Assembly: GCA_028288365.1 (NCBI GenBank)
Contig: JAQBNU010000058.1
Coordinates: forward strand, 1-42,008
DNA: 42,008 bases
Origin: Chitinophagaceae bacterium
GTDB lineage: Bacteria; Bacteroidota; Bacteroidia; Cytophagales; Cytophagaceae
Direction: 5' to 3'
Shown: in pieces, positions 32,854-41,144 of the stretch
How positions within the stretch are numbered: position 1 is the first letter of the stretch
How the letters are laid out: each line of letters opens with the position of its first letter
Translations under genes and position numbers: made by a program
Notes under the pieces: model-generated
Told to the model about the DNA's origin: nothing
Databases searched by the model: none
What the model saw: the letters and a program-made list of their open reading frames with translations, nothing else

Positions 32854-33241
32854 TTTTCTCGGAATCGGGTCGCAAGTTAGTCAATAAGTAATAGATTTCA
32901 AATCCGGTATAAGCAAAATATGCGACAATAAAATTAATAACGAATACTTCCTGTTTATCAGATAGATACAATACAAATATCAATAAAAAAAACAAGGCGG
33001 CGAGCATACGAATTGTCATAGAACCCATGAAATACAAATGAAAGTCATTACGCTTAGACAACCCTTTTGATGTCAGCAAATGAGAGATCAAAGTAATGAT
33101 CACGGAATAAGCCTGAATCCACCAGTAAAAGGGCGAAATATAGTTGGGTTTGCCCAATTGAACCAAAAGGATCTGCGCCACATAAAACAAAAGCAGCAAA
33201 ACCACTACACCAATGTAAAAGCTATTTTTTGTTCTGTTCAT
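32834..33241 (-). CDS. Four-helix membrane protein in the ATP synthase operon
   Basis: 135 residues with four membrane segments: SFYIGVVVLLLLFYVAQILL, YWWIQAYSVIITLISHLLT, MTIRMLAALFFLLIFVLYLS and VINFIVAYFAYTGFEIYYLL. It overlaps the AtpZ-like gene upstream and atpB downstream by 20 bp each, so all three are translationally coupled. In other bacteria the position before atpB is held by AtpI, a four-helix assembly or Mg-transport factor; this protein may be its counterpart, but I see no decisive sequence motif. Inner membrane; function inferred from position only. Confidence 0.8.
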   Translation of the reverse strand: MNRTKNSFYIGVVVLLLLFYVAQILLVQLGKPNYISPFYWWIQAYSVIITLISHLLTSKGLSKRNDFHLYFMGSMTIRMLAALFFLLIFVLYLSDKQEVFVINFIVAYFAYTGFEIYYLLTNLRPDSEKNGNKHS

Positions 33242-33446
33242 TCATCAACGATTTTATGACCCGATACATGCTGCCTACCAAAGCAAAGAGCATGAGAAAG
33301 ATGGTAAAGAGGCCTTTCTCTACCCCATATTTGTTGTCTAGCCAACGACCCAGCCAGGCGGCGAGACAGAGTACTACGACCAACTCCACGCCCAGACTGG
33401 AGTATTTCATGAGGGCACTGGGAGTTTTGATGTTTTTATCGCTCAT
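33222..33446 (-). CDS. AtpZ/AtpI-family small membrane protein
   Basis: 74 residues with two hydrophobic helices: YSSLGVELVVVLCLAAWLGRWLDNKYG and LFTIFLMLFALVGSMYRVIKSL. The G-R-W-L-D-x-K-Y-G turn is the AtpZ/AtpI (F0F1-ATPase subunit, putative Ca/Mg transporter) signature. First gene of the ATP synthase operon, with a TAATTTTG box 20 bases before its ATG. It overlaps the next gene by 20 bp. Likely a helper in assembly of the c-ring or in Mg supply. Confidence 0.85.
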   Translation of the reverse strand: MSDKNIKTPSALMKYSSLGVELVVVLCLAAWLGRWLDNKYGVEKGLFTIFLMLFALVGSMYRVIKSLMNEQNKK

Positions 33447-33465
33447 CGCAGATTGGATTACGATG

Positions 33466-33473
33466 CAAAATTA
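33466..33473 (-). promoter_or_regulatory. Putative -7 element of the ATP synthase operon
   Basis: TAATTTTG on the minus strand matches TAnnTTTG exactly, 19 bases ahead of the first ATG of the operon. No TTG is seen at 19-bp spacing. It lies in the 159-bp divergent spacer shared with sprE. Confidence 0.5.
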
Positions 33474-33565
33474 GCAAATAAAAAACAGACTCTTGTCTTT
33501 TAATTTCCATTTCTAAAAGCCTTGATTTAAAACGCCACAGGCCTTCAAGATGAAATAAAAATAGC

Positions 33566-33573
33566 TTAATTTG
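33566..33573 (+). promoter_or_regulatory. Possible -7 element of the sprE-PBP-uvrC unit
   Basis: TTAATTTG matches TAnnTTTG at all but one fixed position. TTC stands 19 bases upstream in place of TTG. The distance to the proposed sprE start is about 32 bases. Confidence 0.35.
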
Positions 33574-33605
33574 CGTTAGGTAATATCATTTACTCCATAC
33601 AGCAT

Positions 33606-36020
33606 TTGTTAATTTTAAACCGGTTGTTTTTCCCAGCAAAATATCACTTCCTAAAGCATCGTGGCACTACCCTTCTTGCATGGGGTATGTTAGCAACAAT
33701 TGCGATGTGGCTGACTTCTTGTACTCAAAATAGCAATTCGCGCGTAGCCATTACCTATCATAATTTACTGGCGAGAGACAATGCATTTTTCCTGGCAAGG
33801 GAACGCATGAAAGACGTAGAAAAGCAAGTCTATGCCCAACGCACAGACAACTTCAACGAAGTGCTGAACGTTATTCCTCCTTTTGACAGCACCAAAACCA
33901 AGGCCATTACTCCGTTGGATGACATCATCAAAAAAGCATCCATGCCCATTCGCCGTCATAAAAACAGTGTGTATGTAGACGACTCCTATGTATTGGTAGG
34001 TCGATGCCGCATGTACAAAGCAGATTTCAAACTCGGAATGGAAACGTATAAATTCGTGAACCATACGACAAAAGATAACGAAGTGAAAGCAGAAGCCATG
34101 ATCTACCTCATGCGTGCTTACATGGCACAAAACGAATGGGACAATGCCTTTACCGTTTCAGAATACATTTCAGAAAAATTGAAACCTCGTCTCCGAAAAA
34201 ACAAACGTGAATTCTATCTCACGAGAGCGCAATACTACAGGCACTTTGAGCAATACGATAAATGCGCAGAAAACCTGACACTGGCTTTGCCTCAGATCAG
34301 AAAGAAAGACCCCAAATCACGTACGCATTTTATTCTTGGTCAAATCTATCAAGATAAAGGCATAGATTCTTTGGCTTATAAAAATTACAGAAAGGTATTG
34401 AAACTGAATCCTGCTTATGAGTTCTCCTTCTACACAAGGCTCTACATGACGCAAGTAGGCCACTTCAACAAAAAGGATAAAAAAACAGTAGATAAATATT
34501 TTAAAAATTTACTCTCCGACGACAAGAACCTGGAATACAAAGACAAGATCTACTACGAGATGGCAAAGTATGAGATCAAACAAAAAAATTATACCAAAGG
34601 CGAAGAGTATTTTAAAAAAGCATTGCAAAACAAAGGTTCTAATAAATACCAGACAGCAACTTCTTACCTCGCATTAGGAGAATTGTATTTTGACAAACTC
34701 AATAATTACAAACTGGCAAAAATTTATTACGACAGTGCCGTCATCAACTGGGATCCCAAAGATAAGCGTTACAAAGAAATTTCTAAACGTCAAAAAATCC
34801 TGACGGAACTGTCTGAACAAACGGACATCATTCAGCGCAACGACAGTTTACTGGCCCTTGCAGCAATGGACACTGTGGCGTTGAATAAATTCATTGACAA
34901 AGCCATAGCAAGAGACATCGCTGAAGCCAAGCGTAAAGCCGACGAAGAAAAGAAAAGAAAAAAGAAACAGGAGGATGGTGATTTTACGTTCACAGGATTA
35001 CCAATAGATGCTAACGCTTCTCCAACTGCGACATTCTATTTTTCAAATACGGCACAAGTCAGTGATGGCTATACCAAGTTTACGCAAACATGGGGTAAGC
35101 GTAAACTAGAAGATAACTGGAGACGTTCAAGAAAAGAAACTCCTATGGAATTTAAAAATGATACCTCCTCTACTAGCGACACCTCAAAAGTAGCAGGTAA
35201 AGCATTCGATGAAGACGATGAAAAAGCGGATACAGTACAAGCTCCTAAAATTGATCGCAACGCCTATACTAAAAACATTCCATTCACTGCCGACGCAAAA
35301 TTAAAAGCCAACACGGAAGTCAAAGATGCCATGTATAAACTGGGCAAAATATACGACTTCAAATTATACCTTAAAGACAGTACCATTAAAACATTTAAAA
35401 CACAGATAAAGCGTTATCCTGAAAATGATCATGAGCCGGAAGAACTCTATCTCATGTACCTTATTGCAAAAGAAAAACCAGATGCTAAATTATTGGCCTC
35501 TACCAGCAAAGACCTTCATTCCAATTATCCAAACTCTCCTTATACCAAGTTAATTGACAATCCCAATTACCTGATTGAAAATAAAACCAATAGTAAAAAA
35601 GCAGCGGGCCTATACAAAGAAGCATATAAACTGTATAATGTGAAGGACACGCTTTCTGTCGATTCTCTCATCGCCTCTTATTATACTACTTATACGGATG
35701 GCACCAGCATAGACGATAAGTTTGCCATGTTGAAGATTTTAAATCAGCTGAATAAAAAAGGCAACCGTAAACCACTTGCCGATAGCCTGGACCTTTTCAT
35801 TGAAGATTACAAAACAAGTAATCTCGTGAGCTATGCAGAAACTATTCGCGATCAAATTACGGGTAAGAAAACAGATAAGACAAAAGACGCATTGAAAACA
35901 CTTCCTCCGAAAGAGGATGCTCCAAAAGATACGCCTCAAGGCAACATACCTCTTTCTCCTTTAGAAGAAAAAGGTAAATCACCCGATGGTCTTTTGAATC
36001 CTCCTGCCGACACTAAATAA
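33606..36020 (+). CDS. sprE: SprE/PorW-type TPR lipoprotein of the T9SS/gliding machinery
   Basis: 804 residues with the TTG start at 33606. The start is uncertain: the next ATG (33687) leaves a lipoprotein signal without basic residues, so I prefer the upstream TTG. The lipobox is WLTSC, Cys39. Residues about 100-400 are TPR repeats (EYISEKLKPRLRKNKREFYLTRAQYYRHFEQYDKCAENL, then RTHFILGQIYQDKGIDSLAYKNYRKVLKLNP, then YEMAKYEIKQKNYTKGEEYFKKAL). Then come a Lys/Glu-rich linker and ATFYFSNTAQVSDGYTKFTQTWGKRKLEDNWRRS, a block highly typical of SprE/PorW. Known family members sit in the outer membrane, are needed for T9SS secretion and gliding, and contact the GldK-GldN ring. It shares a strand and tight spacing (17 bp) with the PBP gene. 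Confidence 0.88.
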   Translation: MLILNRLFFPAKYHFLKHRGTTLLAWGMLATIAMWLTSCTQNSNSRVAITYHNLLARDNAFFLARERMKDVEKQVYAQRTDNFNEVLNVIPPFDSTKTKAITPLDDIIKKASMPIRRHKNSVYVDDSYVLVGRCRMYKADFKLGMETYKFVNHTTKDNEVKAEAMIYLMRAYMAQNEWDNAFTVSEYISEKLKPRLRKNKREFYLTRAQYYRHFEQYDKCAENLTLALPQIRKKDPKSRTHFILGQIYQDKGIDSLAYKNYRKVLKLNPAYEFSFYTRLYMTQVGHFNKKDKKTVDKYFKNLLSDDKNLEYKDKIYYEMAKYEIKQKNYTKGEEYFKKALQNKGSNKYQTATSYLALGELYFDKLNNYKLAKIYYDSAVINWDPKDKRYKEISKRQKILTELSEQTDIIQRNDSLLALAAMDTVALNKFIDKAIARDIAEAKRKADEEKKRKKKQEDGDFTFTGLPIDANASPTATFYFSNTAQVSDGYTKFTQTWGKRKLEDNWRRSRKETPMEFKNDTSSTSDTSKVAGKAFDEDDEKADTVQAPKIDRNAYTKNIPFTADAKLKANTEVKDAMYKLGKIYDFKLYLKDSTIKTFKTQIKRYPENDHEPEELYLMYLIAKEKPDAKLLASTSKDLHSNYPNSPYTKLIDNPNYLIENKTNSKKAAGLYKEAYKLYNVKDTLSVDSLIASYYTTYTDGTSIDDKFAMLKILNQLNKKGNRKPLADSLDLFIEDYKTSNLVSYAETIRDQITGKKTDKTKDALKTLPPKEDAPKDTPQGNIPLSPLEEKGKSPDGLLNPPADTK

Positions 36021-36037
36021 CAGTTAACATTACCTAC

Positions 36038-38335
36038 ATGAAAAAGAGTAGCATCATTAAAAAAATAGTTTGGAGTTCATGGATTGTTTTCTCCGCTGCC
36101 ATACTATTTACTGTTACCTACGTATACATTGTGTCTATTGATCTCTTCGGACTATTCGGTCCCATGGTAGACATACAAACACTGGAAAATCCGAAACACG
36201 AATACGCCTCCGAATTATATACAGAAGACATGATCATTCTGGGGAAATATTTTCGTGAAAACAGAACACCCGTTCAATACGAAGACATCTCTCCTAACAT
36301 GATCAATGCACTGTTAGCGACAGAAGACATTCGCTTTGAAGAACATTCAGGTATAGACATGATGGGCACTGTAGCCATCGGTTGGTATTTACTTAAAGGA
36401 GATAAAAGAGGATCCAGTACAATCTCACAACAGCTCGCAAAAAATTTATTTGATACACGCAGCGCGCAATACGAAGGTCTCCTCGCCAAGAAAAATGGTA
36501 AGATCAAAGTCATCATCAACAAAACAAAAGAGTGGATGACAGCCATCACGCTGGAAAAATCATACACGAAAAAAGAGATCATGACCATGTACCTGAATAC
36601 GGTTGATTTCGGAAGCAATGCTTACGGAATCAAAGTAGCCAGCAAAACTTTTTTTAGAACCACACCAGATAGCTTGAAGCTTAATGAAGCAGCGATGCTG
36701 GTAGGTGTGCTAAAAGCACCTTCTCTATTCAGTCCTGTTTATAATCCTGATCTGGCTTTGAACAGAAGAAATACAGTACTTGAACAAATGCAGAAATACA
36801 AGTTCATCACGGCTGCGCAATGCGACTCTGTCAAAGCTTCTCCTCTAGCACTTAATTACGAAGTAGAAAATCACAACAAAGGATTAGCCACTTACTTTAG
36901 AAGTCATATCAATGCGTATCTCATCAAATGGTGTAAAGAAAGAGGTTTGGATTTATACGCCGATGGATTAAGAATTTATACGACCATTGATTCGCGCATC
37001 CAAAAACATGCGGAAGAGGCAGTCAGTGAACACATGAAAGTCTTACAGAAAAAATTCTTCGCCTTCTGGAAAGGGCGTACGCCGTGGAGAGACGAAGAGA
37101 TGAAGGAAATCCCAAACTTCATTGAAAATGCTGCTAAGAAATCGGATCGCTACGTCCAACTAAAAATGGCTTACGGCGATGACGAAGAAGCCATCAAATT
37201 GCACATGAATAGAAAAATTCCGATGAGAATTTTTTCATGGAACGGAGAAATCGATACACTCATGAGTCCGATGGATTCTATTCGATACTACAAACACTTC
37301 TTGCAAGCAGGATTCATGGCAATGGATCCGTTGAACGGTCACATCAAAGCATGGGTAGGAGGAATTGATCATAAACATTTCAAATACGATCATGTGAAAC
37401 AAGGCAAGCGTCAACCTGGTTCTACATTCAAACCATTTGTATACGCCAGTGCACTCGATCTCGGCTATTCACCTTGCTTTGAAGTAGCAGATTTACCAGT
37501 TACATTTGAAACAGCAGATGAAAATAAAACATGGACTCCGCAAAACAGTGACGGTGTTTATTCAGGACAAAACTTTACGCTGCGTAAAGCCATGGCCAAC
37601 TCCATAAATTCTGTCACAGCAAATCTTGTGAAAAGATTAGGTCCTGAAACCATTGTACAATATGCCAAGCGTATCGGTATACAAAGTCCGATCGAAGCTG
37701 TACCTGCTATATGCCTAGGGGTATTTGATGTATCTGTATACGAAATGGTCGGAGCCTACAGTACCTTTGTCAACCATGGCGTATGGACTGAACCATTTTT
37801 CATTCAACGCATTGAAGACCGCAATGGAAATGTCCTACAAGATTTCATTCCTAAAACAGTGGAGGCACTCAATGAAGAAAGTGCGTACCTCATGGTACAC
37901 ATGTTGCGTGGAGCCACAGAGGAAAAAGGAGGAACTGCATTGGGCTTAAACAAATGGGGCTTACTCTGGAATGGCGGTGAAATCGGAGGTAAAACAGGAA
38001 CCACACAAAATTATTCTGATGGATGGTTCATGGGTGTCACTCCACACCTCACGTCTGGCGCATGGGTTGGTGGTGATGACCGAAGCATTCATTTCCGTCT
38101 CATGGATGATGGACAAGGTGCGCGTATGGCAATGCCTATATGGGCGATCTTCATGAACAAAGTATATGGAGATCCCAACACCGGTATCAAACAGGAAAAA
38201 TTTCCTCGCCCGTCAAAACCATTGTCCGTTGAAATCAATTGCCAAACGTATCAACAACGAAACATGCAGTATTCTGATTCCACCATGTATCAAGGCGCCG
38301 GCAAAAATCAGGACCTTCCTAAAGACTCGTACTAA
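36038..38335 (+). CDS. Class A penicillin-binding protein (PBP1A-like)
   Basis: 765 residues. Short cytoplasmic tail, one membrane helix (IVWSSWIVFSAAILFTVTYVYIV). Glycosyltransferase GT51 domain: LLATEDIRFEEHSGID with catalytic Glu96, GSSTISQQLAKNLF, and YLNTVDFGSNAYGI. Transpeptidase domain: active-site Ser462 in PGSTFKPF, Ser522-Ile-Asn524 (SxN) and Lys652-Thr-Gly (KTGT). Both activities are therefore intact. It polymerises and cross-links peptidoglycan in the periplasm. Between sprE and uvrC on the same strand, with 17-bp and 3-bp gaps, so it is in one operon with them. The spacer domain between the catalytic halves has an insertion (RTPWRDEEMKEIPNFIE). Confidence 0.95.
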   Translation: MKKSSIIKKIVWSSWIVFSAAILFTVTYVYIVSIDLFGLFGPMVDIQTLENPKHEYASELYTEDMIILGKYFRENRTPVQYEDISPNMINALLATEDIRFEEHSGIDMMGTVAIGWYLLKGDKRGSSTISQQLAKNLFDTRSAQYEGLLAKKNGKIKVIINKTKEWMTAITLEKSYTKKEIMTMYLNTVDFGSNAYGIKVASKTFFRTTPDSLKLNEAAMLVGVLKAPSLFSPVYNPDLALNRRNTVLEQMQKYKFITAAQCDSVKASPLALNYEVENHNKGLATYFRSHINAYLIKWCKERGLDLYADGLRIYTTIDSRIQKHAEEAVSEHMKVLQKKFFAFWKGRTPWRDEEMKEIPNFIENAAKKSDRYVQLKMAYGDDEEAIKLHMNRKIPMRIFSWNGEIDTLMSPMDSIRYYKHFLQAGFMAMDPLNGHIKAWVGGIDHKHFKYDHVKQGKRQPGSTFKPFVYASALDLGYSPCFEVADLPVTFETADENKTWTPQNSDGVYSGQNFTLRKAMANSINSVTANLVKRLGPETIVQYAKRIGIQSPIEAVPAICLGVFDVSVYEMVGAYSTFVNHGVWTEPFFIQRIEDRNGNVLQDFIPKTVEALNEESAYLMVHMLRGATEEKGGTALGLNKWGLLWNGGEIGGKTGTTQNYSDGWFMGVTPHLTSGAWVGGDDRSIHFRLMDDGQGARMAMPIWAIFMNKVYGDPNTGIKQEKFPRPSKPLSVEINCQTYQQRNMQYSDSTMYQGAGKNQDLPKDSY

Positions 38336-38338
38336 CGA

Positions 38339-40144
38339 ATGCTGATTAGAAATAAAGAGGAGCTTAAAACAATCATTCGCAGTATTCCTTCTGATCCGGG
38401 AGTATACAAATATTTCAATAAGGAAAATGAACTGATCTACATTGGTAAAGCAAAACATTTAAGAAAAAGAGTTACCAGTTATTTTTTAGATCTCAAAAAC
38501 AAAGACCGCAAAACACAACGACTGGTCAGCCAGATCAGTCGCATTGAGTTTACCGTTGTCACTACAGAATACGAAGCATTGTTGCTGGAGAACAATCTCA
38601 TCAAAGCATTCAAGCCTAAGTACAATATTTTATTACGCGACGATAAAAGTTTTCCTTTTATCTGTATTCCTGACGAATCTTTTCCTCGTCTCTTAACTAC
38701 ACGTAGACCTGAACTCTACAAGAAAGCAAAGTTCTTCGGACCTTACACTTCCGTTGGAACGATGAATGACCTCGTTGATTCTTTACGTAAAATATTCAAG
38801 CTCCGCACTTGTGATTTGAATTTATCGGCACACAATATCATGTCCAATAAATACAAAGTTTGCTTGGAATACCATGTTGGCAATTGCACCGGACCATGTG
38901 TAGCTTATGAAACAAAAGAAGCTTACCAGGAAAAAATAAAACAGATCATGCATATCCTCAAAGGGAATTATGGGTTGGCGAAAGACTTTCTATACCAACA
39001 AATGACAGAAGCCGCTACCCGTCTGCGTTTCGAAGAGGCCGATGGCTTCAAGCAATCGTTGCATAAAATAAATTTATTAGAACAAAAATCAGTTATCCTT
39101 AACCCTGATCTTGGCAACCTCATCGTATTGGGAATATTAAGTAACGAGGTGAAAGCTACCGTGAGTGTAATACACGTACAATACGGTACCATCGTACAAA
39201 CCTACAACGTAGACATTAAGAAGAAGCTCCATGAAAGCGATGAAGAAATACTTTTTCATGCTTATCTAAAAGCCATTCAAAATCTTCCTGCAGATGAAAA
39301 TAAAGACATAACAATCATCAGTAACATTACCCCATTATGGATCAAAGACATTGGCTACGATTGGCAAGTACCTAAGATAGGAGACAAACGAAAGATCTTA
39401 GATATTGCACTTAAAAATGCATTCATAGAACTGAACAAACGAATAGAAGTCGATTCCAACAAACGCTACACACAGGCTGTTGAAGTTTTGCAAAAGGAAT
39501 TAAGCTTGAAAGAATTACCATTGCACATTGAATGTTTTGACAACTCTAACATACAAGGCACGAATCCCGTGGCTTCTATGGTTTGTTTCAAGAATGGGAA
39601 ACCCAGTAAAAGAGATTACCGTCATTTCAATATTAAAACGGTAGAAGGACCAGACGACTTTGCTTCTATGAAAGAAGTGGTAGGAAGACGCTATAAAAGA
39701 CTATTGGAAGAGCAATCCCCTCTTCCCACTCTTATTGTTATAGATGGAGGAAAGGGTCAGCTCAATGCCGCTATAGAAGCACTACGTGAAGTAGGCATTT
39801 ACGGACAAGTACCCGTAATCGGTCTTGCTAAACGACTAGAGGAAATTTTTTTTCCCAACGATCAGGAATCACTCATTCTTGGAAGACGATCAGAAGGATT
39901 GAAATTACTGCAAAGTTTAAGAAATGAAGCACATCGTTTTGCCATTACATTTCATAGACAAAAAAGAAGTAAAAGCACTCTCAATCAAACGGCTCTTCAT
40001 GGTATAGAAGGGATAGGACCGAATACAGCGCAAAAGTTACTTCAAACATTTAAAAGCATTGATAAAATCAAAGCGGCCACATTAGAAGAGCTTTCCACTG
40101 TAATAGGCAAAAGTAAAGCACTTATCATTAAAGAAAAACTATAA
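38339..40144 (+). CDS. uvrC: Excinuclease ABC subunit C
   Basis: 601 residues. An N-terminal GIY-YIG nuclease domain (DPGVYKYFNKENELIYIGKAKHLRKRVTSYF), then GPYTSVGTMNDLVDSLRKIF with CDLNL and CLEYHVGNCTGPC (Cys-rich iron-sulfur-type cluster region), a UVR motif (FEEADGFKQSL), an RNase H-like endonuclease domain (LHIECFDNSNIQGTNPVASMVCF, IVIDGGKGQLNAA, LAKRLEEIF), and a C-terminal helix-hairpin-helix (GIEGIGPNTAQKLLQTF). It makes both incisions around damage in nucleotide excision repair in the cytoplasm. Its start follows the PBP stop by 3 bp; a strong terminator follows the stop. Confidence 0.98.
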   Translation: MLIRNKEELKTIIRSIPSDPGVYKYFNKENELIYIGKAKHLRKRVTSYFLDLKNKDRKTQRLVSQISRIEFTVVTTEYEALLLENNLIKAFKPKYNILLRDDKSFPFICIPDESFPRLLTTRRPELYKKAKFFGPYTSVGTMNDLVDSLRKIFKLRTCDLNLSAHNIMSNKYKVCLEYHVGNCTGPCVAYETKEAYQEKIKQIMHILKGNYGLAKDFLYQQMTEAATRLRFEEADGFKQSLHKINLLEQKSVILNPDLGNLIVLGILSNEVKATVSVIHVQYGTIVQTYNVDIKKKLHESDEEILFHAYLKAIQNLPADENKDITIISNITPLWIKDIGYDWQVPKIGDKRKILDIALKNAFIELNKRIEVDSNKRYTQAVEVLQKELSLKELPLHIECFDNSNIQGTNPVASMVCFKNGKPSKRDYRHFNIKTVEGPDDFASMKEVVGRRYKRLLEEQSPLPTLIVIDGGKGQLNAAIEALREVGIYGQVPVIGLAKRLEEIFFPNDQESLILGRRSEGLKLLQSLRNEAHRFAITFHRQKRSKSTLNQTALHGIEGIGPNTAQKLLQTFKSIDKIKAATLEELSTVIGKSKALIIKEKL

Positions 40145-40189
40145 CAACGAAAACAGAAGACTTAAGTCTCTTTTGCTATTGGCTATAAT

Positions 40190-40222
40190 AAAAAAGTCCC
40201 GCTAAGTTAGCGGGACTTTTTT
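40190..40222. terminator. Bidirectional terminator between uvrC and gldN
   Basis: Perfect inverted repeat with arms AAAAAAGTCCCGCTAA (40190-40205) and TTAGCGGGACTTTTTT (40207-40222), fitting both converging genes (uvrC ends at 40144, gldN at 40262). Confidence 0.9.
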
Positions 40223-40261
40223 ATTGCCTATGAAAAATTCAAGCGTTGCTTAAAATGCTTT

Positions 40262-41116
40262 TTAGAATTCCCAAAGATGATGTTCGTACTCTAACAAGTC
40301 GAAAGCAGCCCACTGAGAAGCCATGATACCTTTCTGCTGATCACCGCCATAAATATCTGACAAGTAAGAATCAGTAGGGTTAGATACTTTCAGAATATAA
40401 GAACTGAACAATCTCAATTCAAATGCATCTGCAAGGTTCTTGTGCTCTTGGTCATTGATAGAGTTAAACCAGATGGCTTTAGGGTTATCCTTGAATAGTT
40501 TTTCAACCAATTCTTTGTAACTGAATGAAGCCACAACAGTTTGGATACCTCTGATGTTAGCAGGATGATCTGCCGGAACATACAAAGTCAACGCAAGGAT
40601 GTTGTAGTACATTCTTGATCTTTGTTTATCAAAGATCAAACACTCCTTGATCTCCATTTGATACAAATCTCTCGGGAAGAAATATTCTGCCCCGCCAGAC
40701 TGCATGAATGAAGAATCACCATTTGCCAACATGATATCTTTTTCTTCCTGAGTAAGCTGAGCTTGATCAGAAGGAATCAAGATGTTTTTGTGAAATTCAT
40801 CAATTGTAATCTGACGACCACAATCCAATGAATCATTCATGTAAGGAGTAATAGTACCTGATTCAACGCCTTTGATGAATAACTCCGTGATCTCTCTGTT
40901 TCTTGAAAACAAAGGAAGATTTTGTTTTTCTCTAAGGTCAATACCTCTCAATAAAATCTTTCTGTACATCACATCCGACTCATGGATATAATGTGTAGAA
41001 TGTTTATTGCAATCATCACACTGCTCAGCAGTAGATTGAACTGGTGTTTCCTGAGCTACTGCATTAAATGAAATAGCAACAACAAACAATAACAAAGCAA
41101 CACTTAACTTTTTCAT
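40262..41116 (-). CDS. gldN: T9SS ring protein GldN (PorN)
   Basis: 284 residues. Signal peptide MKKLSVALLLFVVAISFNAVAQ. The mature protein has the GldN pattern: SDVMYRKILLRGIDLREKQNLPLFSRNREITELFIKGVESGTITPYMND, QITIDEFHKNILIP, and AEYFFPRDLYQMEIKECLIFDKQRSRMYYNILALTLYVP, ending SQWAAFDLLEYEHHLWEF. Family members (PorN) form a large periplasmic/outer-membrane ring with GldK (PorK) and are essential for T9SS export and gliding. Its start lies 28 bp behind the gldM stop, so the two are in one operon. A pair of cysteines near the mature N-terminus (QCDDCNK) is notable but not diagnostic. Confidence 0.95.
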   Translation of the reverse strand: MKKLSVALLLFVVAISFNAVAQETPVQSTAEQCDDCNKHSTHYIHESDVMYRKILLRGIDLREKQNLPLFSRNREITELFIKGVESGTITPYMNDSLDCGRQITIDEFHKNILIPSDQAQLTQEEKDIMLANGDSSFMQSGGAEYFFPRDLYQMEIKECLIFDKQRSRMYYNILALTLYVPADHPANIRGIQTVVASFSYKELVEKLFKDNPKAIWFNSINDQEHKNLADAFELRLFSSYILKVSNPTDSYLSDIYGGDQQKGIMASQWAAFDLLEYEHHLWEF

Positions 41117-41144
41117 AGGCAGTATGAATAAATTTCTTTATGTA

